Positions 8,802 to 18,430 of a stretch of 52,356 nucleotides of DNA are shown here, in pieces (position 1 is the first letter of the stretch; the number at the start of each line of letters is the position of its first letter). This stretch comes from Kordia sp964351775 (lineage in GTDB: Bacteria; Bacteroidota; Bacteroidia; Flavobacteriales; Flavobacteriaceae). The stretch spans positions 1 to 52,356 of the forward strand of contig CAYGPQ010000017.1 of the NCBI GenBank assembly GCA_964351775.1. The letters run 5' to 3'. Under the pieces are notes generated by a model that saw only the letters and a list, made by a program, of their open reading frames with translations, searched no databases and was not told the origin of the DNA. The position numbers and the translations under genes are program-made.

Positions 8802-9499
8802 CCGAATATTGGTTGCAATTGCCTTCTAAATACAAACACCAACTATCCCAAATTCGCGTGTGGAAAACCCTGCGAATGGCAACGGATATGGATGTTATTT
8901 GGGTTCGTGGAATTTCACCAGATCAACTCAAAAGCCCAGAAATACGCAGCATTCCGTTTAAAAAAATATACTTTCAGCATAAAAATGCCTTGTTTCTCCT
9001 TGGCGGGAATCTACCAGAAGAACGCTTAAAAACGTCCTTGCTTTGGTCGCCAATAGACAAAGCGTTGCCCGCAGAAATGCCCAATTACAATTTTAATTAT
9101 TTTGGTGTGGATGAAAAAATTCAATTCAACATCGTGCCATCAAACATAGAACAACCTGTAAAAGCACAATTGGTCGATTTGGCAGTCTTAGATACGATCA
9201 TTCCAACAATGCCAGCCGTACGATTGCAACCGATGGAATGGATACTAGTAGGCGAAAACGCATTACTCATAGGAACTCCATTACTATCAATTCCGGGGAA
9301 AACATTCTGGCAACAACAGCAATTTTTAGTACCCACAGGATACGATTTTGAATATCCAGAACTGAGTAGTTACTTTAGTAACATCATCAACCAAAATAAC
9401 AACGATTACATCATCGTCAACACAGATAATACCTATTATAGCGTACCAAAAGATCAATTAAAAAAAATGACCATCAGCGGCTACCGATTGTCACGATAA
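8774..9499 (+). CDS. MoxR-vWA-propeller system accessory protein (bpX-type)
   Basis: 241 residues from a GTG that overlaps the end of the MoxR gene by 28 bp; no ATG is available upstream of the conserved part. Soluble, beta-rich, with tryptophans spaced in a repeating pattern (YWLQLP, IWVRG, EWILVG). It looks like one of the small system-specific domains associated with MoxR-vWA-beta-propeller loci rather than any enzyme; no catalytic motif is visible. The next gene starts 3 bp after the stop. Which named bpX family it belongs to cannot be decided by eye. Confidence 0.65.
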   Translation: METDLTQGVTEYWLQLPSKYKHQLSQIRVWKTLRMATDMDVIWVRGISPDQLKSPEIRSIPFKKIYFQHKNALFLLGGNLPEERLKTSLLWSPIDKALPAEMPNYNFNYFGVDEKIQFNIVPSNIEQPVKAQLVDLAVLDTIIPTMPAVRLQPMEWILVGENALLIGTPLLSIPGKTFWQQQQFLVPTGYDFEYPELSSYFSNIINQNNNDYIIVNTDNTYYSVPKDQLKKMTISGYRLSR

Positions 9500-9502
9500 A
9501 TC

Positions 9503-11902
9503 ATGAACGAAACCAACACAAAAGCAACGTATTATTTTCAATCCTATCAGAACTATTTCTGGCAATGGGAAATTGATTATATGTTTAGTGCTGCTGTGAT
9601 TGAAGATGCACAAGATTATCAAGGAGGTATCAATTGTATCAGTATTCCTGATGGAATGACAATTGCGTACAAAGAACAACTAGAAGAAGTTTTACAAGCA
9701 ATTTCCAGCTATGAATTACCACCATTTGGCGCGTTGGTTTTAGCGTTTTTAGCAACAAATGCAGGCGAAGTGAGTATTGCTATTGATGAAATATTTACGA
9801 ATATAAAAGATATATTTGAAGATGAATTGATATTCAAACATGTATATTTTGAAGATGCACAGCGTTTTCTGAATAATCTAATTTCACTTCCAGCTGAATT
9901 TAAAAAAGGAAAAAACCGAATTGATTTATTTACGTTTTTATTTCAAGATGTACATCATGGTGTACCTAGTACATACACAGATGAGATTCTTAGAGGTATC
10001 AAAAATGATGCATTTGAATTGAATGCGTGTAGTCATAAAGCTGAAATCACCATGTCTGCGCTCAGTAAAGATTTCAATGCGTTGGCACTATTACACGGAC
10101 GTTATCCAACGGTGGATGCGTTATTAAAAGCTTGGGGAAAAATCGTTCCAGTTGCCATTGATGCAGAAGATATTGATATCGAATACTTTAGTGATGATCC
10201 CGATTTGGTTCAGGAACTCATAGAGGAACCCAAAACGTTTTTTATGGGAAGTCTCATCAAGCGATTATGGTCAGGAATCAACTTGCCAATGCACTATGTA
10301 CATCCGGGAGAAATGCCACTTGGTGGAATCTCAGACGTAACCAACAAAGGAAATTTTGACAATTTACTAATCTCGGAATTTGCCAATGACGATTTAATAT
10401 TTTTACACAGAATTGCCAATAAAGAAGCTTTATTCATTCGTAGGGAAACCACACCAGAAGAAGATTTACGCACCCGTATATTCTTGATCGATACAACAAT
10501 TAAAAATTGGGGAACACCCAAAATACTGTCGTTTGCGACCGCTTTTTCGTTCATTCATCATCCAAAAAACGAAATGAACTTTAAACCGTATGCAATTGGC
10601 GATACATACCAAACCGTAGATTTTGATTCCAAATTAGCGATCATTGAAGGCTTACAAATGACATCGCCTTTATTAGATGCCGCAGATGCCATCATTCAGT
10701 TTATTGAAGAAACCGAAGAAGAAAACATAGAAATTACACTATTTACCTCGCCAAAAACCTTGGAACATGCCAGCATGCGAAAAGTATTCAACCTGCATCA
10801 TGATAAATTTGGTGGTGTTATTACGACGGATATCGATGGAACTATTGAGGTGTATAAAATGAAAAATGGTGCCAAACGTTTGGTAAAGCATATTCAGTTG
10901 CCATTAGCCGAGTTATGGGCACATCCACCAAGAACAAAGCATCGAAATGGGCAACAACTTACGAAAAATGTAGATCATGAATCAGTAGTGAACTATCCTT
11001 TGTTGTACGGATATCCAATTAGAGGAGTTGTACATTTTATCCATGAAAATCATAACTACACGGCACTCAAAAACGGAGAATTATTCAAATCTACTCGTGA
11101 CGATCTTGGTTTTCAAATGGTTCAAAACAATTTGCGATTCTTTTCAGGAATCAAACAGCAACTGTACGGCATTCTGTATGAGGGCGAATTCATGGTAATG
11201 TATTGGAATTCGATGCATCAGTTGATTTTTAAAACCCAATCCGCCAAATATACATTCAAAGGCGACTTTAAAGATGATTACAATGCTTCACACAAACATT
11301 TATTACAATTGGATGAGGAAATTTATTTGATCACAAAATCGTATTATAATGCTGAATATAACTACACAAAATTTGATTTGCATAATCGAACGTATATAAA
11401 AATTAATTCGCCATCACGAACGTTCAAACAATCGTTAGATAAGCATCTCAAAAGATCTTACAACTATTTCAGTGGTTCTGTGTTATCAAACATCCATCAA
11501 ATAACGATTACATCTGATTTAAACATCATTTTTAATCGATCACATCAAATAAAATTTATTGACAATTCCATTCATTACAAGAAGGTGAATATGTTAGAGT
11601 ATAGCCATCAAGAAAGTGACACATTTGTTTTTCATAAAAAAAACAAAACAATAGAATTTTATAATGGAAGTAAAATCATCATAGACAGAAATGGTATGAT
11701 TATATTTGAAAGCGCACTGCCAGCTATTTCAACTTTTTACTTGTCTTCGTATATTGGTATCGGTTTAGCCATGGCAACTGAAGATGAATTTACAGGAAAT
11801 CCTTATTTTTTGCCTGAAAATTCAACGGCAAACAAAATATCTCCATCGGTATTTCAAAAAAAGCATGTGGAACCTTTCTTGCTAAATATTTTAAATTCAT
11901 GA
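9503..11902 (+). CDS. Fused vWA-like and beta-propeller protein of the MoxR ternary system
   Basis: 799 residues, apparently three parts. Residues 1-~235: a helical domain carrying 'LPPFGALVLAFLA', typical of the N-terminal part of these proteins. About 265-445: a vWA-like domain preceded by 'PLGGISDVTNKG' and an acidic-hydrophobic segment, with first strand 'RIFLIDTT' (D~328) at the MIDAS position; the usual DxSxS is degraded (D-T-T-I-K), so metal binding is doubtful. About 450-799: repeated beta-strand segments with tryptophan/tyrosine-rich turns, consistent with a beta-propeller. In many such loci vWA and propeller are separate genes; here one protein seems to carry both. Its stop overlaps the next start by 4 bp (ATGA). 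Confidence 0.7.
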   Translation: MNETNTKATYYFQSYQNYFWQWEIDYMFSAAVIEDAQDYQGGINCISIPDGMTIAYKEQLEEVLQAISSYELPPFGALVLAFLATNAGEVSIAIDEIFTNIKDIFEDELIFKHVYFEDAQRFLNNLISLPAEFKKGKNRIDLFTFLFQDVHHGVPSTYTDEILRGIKNDAFELNACSHKAEITMSALSKDFNALALLHGRYPTVDALLKAWGKIVPVAIDAEDIDIEYFSDDPDLVQELIEEPKTFFMGSLIKRLWSGINLPMHYVHPGEMPLGGISDVTNKGNFDNLLISEFANDDLIFLHRIANKEALFIRRETTPEEDLRTRIFLIDTTIKNWGTPKILSFATAFSFIHHPKNEMNFKPYAIGDTYQTVDFDSKLAIIEGLQMTSPLLDAADAIIQFIEETEEENIEITLFTSPKTLEHASMRKVFNLHHDKFGGVITTDIDGTIEVYKMKNGAKRLVKHIQLPLAELWAHPPRTKHRNGQQLTKNVDHESVVNYPLLYGYPIRGVVHFIHENHNYTALKNGELFKSTRDDLGFQMVQNNLRFFSGIKQQLYGILYEGEFMVMYWNSMHQLIFKTQSAKYTFKGDFKDDYNASHKHLLQLDEEIYLITKSYYNAEYNYTKFDLHNRTYIKINSPSRTFKQSLDKHLKRSYNYFSGSVLSNIHQITITSDLNIIFNRSHQIKFIDNSIHYKKVNMLEYSHQESDTFVFHKKNKTIEFYNGSKIIIDRNGMIIFESALPAISTFYLSSYIGIGLAMATEDEFTGNPYFLPENSTANKISPSVFQKKHVEPFLLNILNS

Positions 11903-13302
11903 AGTTAGCGCTCACATTTACCGATAACAATCCGTATCCTAGCGGTGGAATTTTTATCAAGCATGCGTCTCCAAAAGTATGGTTGACAGAAATGAAGCGC
12001 ATGCAGTTGAAACTTTCCGATTGTAGCGTATATCCATGTCCGGGATTGGAAGCCAATAGTGTTTCGGGCGTATTACTCCTATTTAAAACGGCACAGAAAA
12101 AGATAGACATCGGATCTAATATATCCATTCAAAAAGCACATACCAATTTTTATATTCCAGAGAATACGCAACTCAATATGGCGTTGACGAATGAAGAATA
12201 CGATAAATTATTAAACGGAAATCCGCATTTTTTTCATCACAAATTTGGAATGATGGAACTCACAGAAGAATTGCGTTGGGAAACCATTTTACAGCCACCA
12301 ATTGCCCAATTTCCAACGATGGAAACACCCGCAAAAGGTGTCAAAATTCCTACCGAAGTAAAAGCATTTAGCATAGAAATAGAAGAAGCGGAAGAAGAAG
12401 ACGCGTTGGAAAACCCGTTTGGAGATGCTACTATTGATCCAGAAGACCTGCCATTTAATATGAAAAAAGTATTGAAAGGAAACAATGAAGAAATTGAGAA
12501 ATACCTAAAATACTTAGCACAAAATCCTGATGCGGCTTTAAAAATGGCAATTCCGTTAGACATGATGGGAACCTCACGCGGAAAAGCGTATGCCAAGTAT
12601 AAATTCAAAAGTAATTTCTTTGAATCCATAGGATTTGAAGACATATCTGAACAAACCAAAAGCGGTATCAAAACGATTTTGGGAATCTTAGCCATTATCT
12701 TTATTTTTTGGCTTGGGTATACAGTCGTAAACGAAGTAAAACAGCGTCAGATTGAAGTTGTTGCGGGAGAAACTACCTTTAGTTCCGATTCAGAAGAAAA
12801 ACCATTGCAAGAAGATGTGGTTCCTGAAAGTACAGAAATTAATAGTGGTGAAGAGTGGACTAGAAGCGCCACGCCAACACCAAAGCCCGCAGAAGAGACT
12901 TCCATGATTCCAATACTAGTGACGCTCATTTTTATTTTGGCGACTCTTATATTGTTGATGTATTTCTTTAAGAATAAAAAAGCGAAGCATGCTTCGAAAA
13001 ACACGCTCCAAAACAAATCGACATCCTGGTTAGATTTGCCTGATGATAGTGAACATTTTTCCTTTGATGAAGATGATGCACAAAAAGAAAGCGGTTTCTA
13101 TTTTGGAGGAAATGAACTCTCTATCAAAAACAAAATCATCATCATTTTTATCATCATCGGATTATTGATATATCTTTTTTATCCAATGTTGCAAACCAAC
13201 GAAATAGGGACTGTATTTGCTTTACTTGCAGCATTTATAGTACTTCGCTTGCTATATCTTTTATTGAACAAAAACAAAACTATCATCGATGATAACGAAT
13301 AA
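11899..13302 (+). CDS. Membrane protein with N-terminal bpX6-like domain
   Basis: 467 residues. The cytoplasmic N-terminal ~130 residues ('GGIFIKHASPKVWL' to 'ELRWETILQPP') resemble the bpX6-type domain of MoxR-vWA-propeller systems. An acidic segment follows (~155-200), then hydrophobic helices at about 255-275, 335-355 and two at 410-460, with low-complexity Ser/Glu/Pro linkers between. This protein probably ties the soluble MoxR/vWA/propeller parts to the inner membrane. It overlaps the previous gene by 4 bp and the next by 14 bp. Assignment of the N-terminal domain is by pattern memory, not by a computed match. Confidence 0.65.
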   Translation: MKLALTFTDNNPYPSGGIFIKHASPKVWLTEMKRMQLKLSDCSVYPCPGLEANSVSGVLLLFKTAQKKIDIGSNISIQKAHTNFYIPENTQLNMALTNEEYDKLLNGNPHFFHHKFGMMELTEELRWETILQPPIAQFPTMETPAKGVKIPTEVKAFSIEIEEAEEEDALENPFGDATIDPEDLPFNMKKVLKGNNEEIEKYLKYLAQNPDAALKMAIPLDMMGTSRGKAYAKYKFKSNFFESIGFEDISEQTKSGIKTILGILAIIFIFWLGYTVVNEVKQRQIEVVAGETTFSSDSEEKPLQEDVVPESTEINSGEEWTRSATPTPKPAEETSMIPILVTLIFILATLILLMYFFKNKKAKHASKNTLQNKSTSWLDLPDDSEHFSFDEDDAQKESGFYFGGNELSIKNKIIIIFIIIGLLIYLFYPMLQTNEIGTVFALLAAFIVLRLLYLLLNKNKTIIDDNE

Positions 13303-14287
13303 AGAAAGTAAATTCCAGGCAAAGGTGATTTACTTTATCATCTGTGTATTAGTGCTAAAACTCGTATATGTGGTTATTTCATCACTTATCCATGGAAGTT
13401 TTGGAGAATTTCTATTTGCGCTTATTGTATTACTGGTTATATTTTTTGTGATCACAGCATTTGTCGACTCTTTATTTACTAAAGACAATCCGTATGGAAA
13501 TTCGCATGGTGGCGTAACGACTGTTGGCGATCGTCAATTTCAAGCATTGATGGATAGATACGAAAAATTGTGTGACGATTTCATCGAGAAAAAACAATAC
13601 AAAAAAGCAGCATACATTCAACTAAAACTCTTGCGCAATCCATACAAAGCGGCAACTATTTTAAAAGAAGGACATTTGTATAATGAAGCGGCAAACGTCT
13701 ATCTAAAAAGATGTAAAGACAAGCATCAAGCGGCTGAATGTTACGAATTGGCACGTTCCTACACGAAATCAGTTGATTTATACAAAGAATTACATTTGAA
13801 TGAAAAAGCAGGAGACATTTACACCAAACTAAAAGACACTAAAAAAGCACATCAGCAGTATCAAATAGTGGTGGACGATTATAAAAACAACTATCAATAC
13901 GTAAAAGCAGCACTTATCTATCGTAAAAAAATGGAAGACAAAGAAAGTGCCAATAAACTCTTAGTAAAAGGTTGGACGGAAAACAAAGATGCGGTGAATT
14001 GCGCCAATAACTTCTTTGCAAATTTTAAAGAAAAAGCTGCCGTAAAAAAAATACTGAATGGTTTTCGTGAAGAATTTGTCACGGAACATAACGAATCTAA
14101 GTTTTTAAGAGTACTTCAACTAGAATATAATAGAGACATTGCGCCAAAAGAAAACATTCAAGATATGGCGTACGAACTCATTTCTAAAAACAATACCAAC
14201 CGCGAAATGCTCTTAGCATTACATCACTTTATTGATGACGATTCTCAAATTACTAGAGATATCATTCGACATCGGACAGGGAAATGA
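13289..14287 (+). CDS. Membrane-anchored TPR-like repeat protein, last gene of the MoxR operon
   Basis: 332 residues. Two membrane helices at ~13-35 and ~40-60 are followed by helical repeats from ~80 to 300 with alternating 'AAxxY/AGDIY' signatures (for example 'KAATILKEGHLYNEAANVYLKRC', here split over two repeats). The repeats resemble TPR or WD40-associated TPR-like solenoids that act as scaffolds. It starts 14 bp inside the upstream gene and is followed by an intrinsic terminator, so it closes the operon. Probably a membrane-side scaffold for the ATPase complex. Confidence 0.75.
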   Translation: MITNKESKFQAKVIYFIICVLVLKLVYVVISSLIHGSFGEFLFALIVLLVIFFVITAFVDSLFTKDNPYGNSHGGVTTVGDRQFQALMDRYEKLCDDFIEKKQYKKAAYIQLKLLRNPYKAATILKEGHLYNEAANVYLKRCKDKHQAAECYELARSYTKSVDLYKELHLNEKAGDIYTKLKDTKKAHQQYQIVVDDYKNNYQYVKAALIYRKKMEDKESANKLLVKGWTENKDAVNCANNFFANFKEKAAVKKILNGFREEFVTEHNESKFLRVLQLEYNRDIAPKENIQDMAYELISKNNTNREMLLALHHFIDDDSQITRDIIRHRTGK

Positions 14288-14346
14288 TTGAATAAATTCA
14301 AAGATTTAACGATTGAAGAATTTGATGCGATAACATTCAGATATTA

Positions 14347-14374
14347 AAAAAGCGACTCTTGCAAGTCGCTTTTT
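14347..14374. terminator. Bidirectional terminator after the MoxR operon
   Basis: AAAAGCGACT / AGTCGCTTTT stem with a six-base loop between convergent genes. The run of A on one side and T on the other lets it work in both directions. Confidence 0.88.
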
Positions 14375-14381
14375 CAATATC

Positions 14382-14948
14382 TTATCTTCTTTTCATCTGC
14401 TGACGATTGCCGTAATGCTGTTTAGGAGCACTTGCAGCACGTTTCATCTGTTGTTCCATCATCTTCATCTGTTCACTAAGCATTCCGCGCTTATCGAGCG
14501 TCTTAGCTTCTTTCATTAAGATCTTGGCTTCGTTCTTTCTATTTTTCTGAGAAGCAATTCCTGCTAAGGTCATTTTTACCATTGCCATATCATGATCCAT
14601 ACTCAAACCTAACTTTTCAGCTTTGCGCAGATGTTTCTCAGCTTCTGTTAAATTATTCTGAGAAGCCATAATACCATGTAAGTAATAATAATAGCCTTGT
14701 TGCTTCGTTGTCAAAGCCGTTGCTGGATTTTTAATTTTAGAAAGTAGTCGTTTCGTACCTTCAAAATCTTGTTTACGTAATTTTAAAAAGGATAATAATA
14801 TCAATTCATTCTTAAAATACAATAAGATAAAAATGGCTGCTAGTAGAATTAAGAAAATTCCATTGCCAATGTAGCCTTCAGAAAATTGATAAATTGCGTA
14901 TGCAAAAATAGCGGCTGCTATAATTAATTTGATATTTTTGTTGAACAT
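14382..14948 (-). CDS. Inner-membrane protein with TPR repeats
   Basis: 188 residues. Two closely spaced N-terminal membrane helices (~7-24 and 28-46) are followed by about three TPR-like repeats (~55-150, for example 'YYYLHGIMASQNNLTEAEKHLRKAEKLG') and a basic, Met/Gln-rich tail. It looks like a small conserved flavobacterial membrane protein of unknown role; scaffold proteins of this shape often hold complexes at the membrane. It is divergent from rpmH, so its promoter must lie in the region shared with the L34 gene. Confidence 0.75.
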   Translation of the reverse strand: MFNKNIKLIIAAAIFAYAIYQFSEGYIGNGIFLILLAAIFILLYFKNELILLSFLKLRKQDFEGTKRLLSKIKNPATALTTKQQGYYYYLHGIMASQNNLTEAEKHLRKAEKLGLSMDHDMAMVKMTLAGIASQKNRKNEAKILMKEAKTLDKRGMLSEQMKMMEQQMKRAASAPKQHYGNRQQMKRR

Positions 14949-15015
14949 AATTCGGTATATATTTGTCGAGTTTGCAAATGTATAAAAAACAATCGTAAAT
15001 ATTTTTTAAATTCTA

Positions 15016-15046
15016 TTTGTGAAAGTAAAAACTCTTTGTATATTTG
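15016..15046 (+). promoter_or_regulatory. rpmH promoter (TTTG-N19-TATATTTG)
   Basis: A textbook Bacteroidota promoter: TTTG at 15016-15019, 19 bp, then TATATTTG at 15039-15046. It precedes the ribosomal protein L34 start by 72 bases. Confidence 0.85.
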
Positions 15047-15118
15047 CGCCGCACTTTTAGAAAGAATACTTGCGTGCATTTACAACTATTTCAAGAGAAA
15101 AAAAAGATATAAAAAGTA

Positions 15119-15277
15119 ATGAAAAGAACATTTCAACCATCGAAAAGAAAAAGAAGAAACAAGCACGGTTTCAGAGAAAGAATGGCTTCAGTAAACGGTA
15201 GAAAAGTGCTAGCCCGCAGAAGAGCTAAAGGAAGAAAGAAAATTTCTGTGTCATCTGAAACGAGACATAAGAAGTAA
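15119..15277 (+). CDS. rpmH: 50S ribosomal protein L34
   Basis: A 52-residue, extremely basic protein beginning MKRTFQPSKRKRRNKHGF and continuing with the 'RMASVNGRKVLARRRAKGRKK' core that defines L34. The length is slightly above the usual 44-46 because of a short C-terminal extension. It is a component of the large ribosomal subunit. A consensus promoter and a downstream hairpin terminator frame it as a single-gene transcript. Confidence 0.98.
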   Translation: MKRTFQPSKRKRRNKHGFRERMASVNGRKVLARRRAKGRKKISVSSETRHKK

Positions 15278-15297
15278 TGATATACATTCACATAAAT

Positions 15298-15332
15298 AAG
15301 GTGTTGTTTTTTTAGAAGCAACACCTTTTTTT
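15298..15332 (+). terminator. rpmH terminator
   Basis: Nine-base stem AAGGTGTTG / CAACACCTT (15298-15306 with 15319-15327) followed by a T run. It comes 20 bases after the L34 stop. Confidence 0.9.
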
Positions 15333-15382
15333 GTGCCTAAACGTTTTTTTATTTTTAAGCAACACAACAATACATTAAAGCA

Positions 15383-18238
15383 ATGCCAAAAAGAGAAGAC
15401 CTAAAATCAATTTTAATTATCGGATCAGGACCAATCGTAATTGGTCAAGCCTGCGAGTTTGATTATGCAGGATCACAATCACTTCGTTCCTTGCGAGAAG
15501 ACGGAATTGAAACGATACTTATCAATTCGAATCCAGCAACGATCATGACAGATCCTTCTATGGCGGATCATGTCTACTTGAAACCACTAACAACCAAGTC
15601 AATCATTCAAATCCTAAAAGAACATCCACAAATTGATGCTGTTTTACCAACCATGGGAGGACAAACAGCCTTAAACTTGTGTATTGAAGCGGATGAAAAA
15701 GGAATTTGGGAAGACTTTGGCGTAAAACTTATTGGAGTGGATATTGACGCGATCAACATCACGGAAGATAGAGAAAAATTTAGAGAACTGATGCTTGAAA
15801 TTGGAGTTGGAATGGCACCACAAGCAACTGCAACCTCTTTCTTAAAAGGAAAAGAAATTGCACAAGAATTTGGGTTTCCATTAGTCATTAGAGCTTCGTA
15901 CACACTTGGTGGCGCAGGAGCTTCTATTGTATACGATCCAAAAGATTTTGACGAATTACTAAGACGTGGACTCGAAATTTCCCCAATTCACGAAGTCATG
16001 ATTGACAAAGCCATGATGGGTTGGAAAGAATTTGAATTGGAATTATTACGCGATAAAAACGATAATGTTGTGATTATCTGTTCTATCGAGAATATGGATC
16101 CGATGGGAATTCATACGGGAGATTCTATCACGGTAGCGCCAGCCATGACCTTATCGGATCGTACCTATCAAAAAATGCGTGACATGGCAATTCACATGAT
16201 GCGTAGTATCGGCGATTTTGAAGGTGGATGTAATGTGCAATTCGCTGTAAGTCCAGACGAAAAAGAAGAAATTATCGCTATTGAAATCAATCCGCGTGTA
16301 TCACGTTCTTCTGCATTGGCAAGTAAAGCAACAGGGTATCCAATTGCAAAAATTGCTACAAAATTAGCTATTGGGTATACATTGGATGAATTAGATAATC
16401 AAATTACAAAATCAACTTCGGCATTATTTGAGCCAACACTCGACTATGTAATTGTAAAAATACCACGTTGGAACTTTGACAAATTTGAAGGTTCGGATCG
16501 TGAATTAGGACTACAAATGAAATCGGTTGGTGAAGTCATGGGTATTGGACGTTCGTTCCAAGAAGCCTTGCACAAAGCCACACAATCGCTAGAAATCAGT
16601 CGTAACGGACTGGGTGCGGATGGAAAAGGATATAAAAATTATGACCAAATCCTAAGCAAGCTAAAACATGCTTCTTGGGATAGAGTATTTGTGATTTATG
16701 ATGCCATTCAGATGGGAATTCCGCTGAGTAGAATCCACGAAATCACAAAAATTGATGTATGGTTCTTGCGACAATACGAAGAACTCTATCAACTAGAAAA
16801 AGAAATCACCGCTCACAATAAAGTAGATACCATATCTAAAGATTTATTATTAGAAGCCAAACAAAAAGGATTCGCAGACCGACAAATTGCGCACATGCTC
16901 GGTTGTTTGGAAAGCGAAGTATATAAAAAGCGTGAAGAATTAGGCATCAAACGTGTCTACAAACTCGTAGATACCTGTGCGGCAGAATTCACAGCAAAAA
17001 CACCATATTACTATTCTACCTTTGAAGCAGAAATTGAAACTGCAGACGGAAAACGCTACGTTCACAACGAAAGTATTGTCACCGATAAAAAGAAAGTGAT
17101 CGTATTAGGTTCTGGACCGAATAGAATTGGACAAGGAATTGAGTTCGATTACTGTTGTGTACACGGAGTATTAGCTGCCGCTGAATGTGGCTACGAAACC
17201 ATCATGATTAACTGTAACCCAGAAACGGTTTCGACCGATTTTGATACGGCGGACAAACTCTACTTTGAACCTGTATTTTGGGAACACATTTACGATATCA
17301 TTCGACATGAAAAACCAGAAGGTGTCATTGTGCAGTTGGGAGGACAAACCGCGTTGAAATTGGCTGAAAAGTTAGATCGTCACGGAATCAAAATCATAGG
17401 AACCACTTATCAATCGTTGGATTTAGCGGAAGACAGAGGAAGTTTCTCTACCTTATTAAAAGAAAACAACATTCCATATCCAGACTTTGGAGTTGCTGAA
17501 AATGCAGACGAAGCCTTGGCGCTGGCAGACGAATTGGATTTCCCAATCTTAGTACGACCTTCGTATGTACTGGGTGGACAAGGAATGAAAATTGTCATCA
17601 ACAAGCAAGAATTGGAAGAAACGGTGGTAGACTTACTACGCAAAATTCCAAACAACAAACTCTTGCTCGATCATTACTTAGATGGTGCCATAGAAGCAGA
17701 AGCAGATGCAATCTGTGATGGAGAAAATGTGTACATCATCGGAATTATGGAGCATATTGAACCTTGCGGAATTCACTCAGGAGATTCAAACGCAACCTTG
17801 CCGCCGTTTAACTTAGGGGAGTTTGTGATGCAACAAATAAAAGATCACACCAAAAAAATTGCTTTAGCCTTAAATACGGTTGGACTCATCAACATTCAAT
17901 TTGCGATCAAAAACGACATTGTATACATCATTGAAGCCAATCCAAGAGCATCTCGTACCGTTCCTTTCATCTCAAAAGCATACAAAGAACCGTATGTAAA
18001 CTATGCAACGAAAGTAATGTTGGGAGTCAATAAAGTCACAGACTTTAATTTCAATCCGCAATTAGAAGGATTCGCCATCAAGCAACCAGTGTTCTCTTTC
18101 AACAAATTCCCGAATGTAGACAAGCGTTTAGGACCAGAAATGAAAAGTACCGGAGAAAGTATCTTATTCATTGACAGTTTAAAAGACGATGAATTTTACG
18201 ACTTATATTCGAGAAGAAAAATGTATTTGAGTAAATAA
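15383..18238 (+). CDS. carB: Carbamoyl-phosphate synthase large subunit
   Basis: Makes carbamoyl phosphate from bicarbonate, ATP and glutamine-derived ammonia for pyrimidine and arginine synthesis. The two homologous synthetase halves are clear: 'GSGPIVIGQACEFDYAGSQ' near residue 12 and its duplicate 'GSGPNRIGQGIEFDY' near 575, each followed by an ATP-grasp module; the oligomerisation domain lies at ~400-545. At 951 residues it ends where the second ATP-grasp module ends, so the ~120-residue C-terminal MGS-like domain that binds UMP/ornithine in the ~1070-residue enterobacterial enzyme is absent. This short form appears usual in flavobacteria. carA is not in the window. Confidence 0.97.
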   Translation: MPKREDLKSILIIGSGPIVIGQACEFDYAGSQSLRSLREDGIETILINSNPATIMTDPSMADHVYLKPLTTKSIIQILKEHPQIDAVLPTMGGQTALNLCIEADEKGIWEDFGVKLIGVDIDAINITEDREKFRELMLEIGVGMAPQATATSFLKGKEIAQEFGFPLVIRASYTLGGAGASIVYDPKDFDELLRRGLEISPIHEVMIDKAMMGWKEFELELLRDKNDNVVIICSIENMDPMGIHTGDSITVAPAMTLSDRTYQKMRDMAIHMMRSIGDFEGGCNVQFAVSPDEKEEIIAIEINPRVSRSSALASKATGYPIAKIATKLAIGYTLDELDNQITKSTSALFEPTLDYVIVKIPRWNFDKFEGSDRELGLQMKSVGEVMGIGRSFQEALHKATQSLEISRNGLGADGKGYKNYDQILSKLKHASWDRVFVIYDAIQMGIPLSRIHEITKIDVWFLRQYEELYQLEKEITAHNKVDTISKDLLLEAKQKGFADRQIAHMLGCLESEVYKKREELGIKRVYKLVDTCAAEFTAKTPYYYSTFEAEIETADGKRYVHNESIVTDKKKVIVLGSGPNRIGQGIEFDYCCVHGVLAAAECGYETIMINCNPETVSTDFDTADKLYFEPVFWEHIYDIIRHEKPEGVIVQLGGQTALKLAEKLDRHGIKIIGTTYQSLDLAEDRGSFSTLLKENNIPYPDFGVAENADEALALADELDFPILVRPSYVLGGQGMKIVINKQELEETVVDLLRKIPNNKLLLDHYLDGAIEAEADAICDGENVYIIGIMEHIEPCGIHSGDSNATLPPFNLGEFVMQQIKDHTKKIALALNTVGLINIQFAIKNDIVYIIEANPRASRTVPFISKAYKEPYVNYATKVMLGVNKVTDFNFNPQLEGFAIKQPVFSFNKFPNVDKRLGPEMKSTGESILFIDSLKDDEFYDLYSRRKMYLSK

Positions 18239-18258
18239 ACTTTATAGACTTATACAAT

Positions 18259-18287
18259 GTCATATCGAGCGCAGTCGAGATGTCATC
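18259..18287. repeat. Interspersed element, TCGAGCGCAGTCGAGA type
   Basis: A TGTCATATCGAGCGCAGTCGAGATGTCATC-like stretch, itself framed by TGTCAT direct repeats. The same core occurs as an inverted pair at 35581-35655. It lies between carB and its terminator. Confidence 0.75.
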
Positions 18288-18294
18288 AAATTAT

Positions 18295-18338
18295 AAAAAT
18301 GCTTCCACGAAACCAAACGGTTTTTTGGAAGCATTTTT
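18295..18338 (+). terminator. carB terminator
   Basis: Thirteen-base perfect stem (AAAAATGCTTCCA with TGGAAGCATTTTT) with an 18-base loop and a T tract. Related sequences (ATG(C/T)TTCC...) form the terminators at 27629 and 28621. Confidence 0.9.
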
Positions 18339-18430
18339 TGTTGTCACATCGAGCATTATTGAAATCAAAATATATTTTGAATAAAAATACCTAGCGAAGC
18401 TATCGAGATGCTGGAGGCTTCCGAAGTTAC

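Noticed and set aside
15133..15324. Minus-strand open frame over rpmH
   Set aside because: It is the antisense shadow of the L34 gene and overlaps the L34 terminator.
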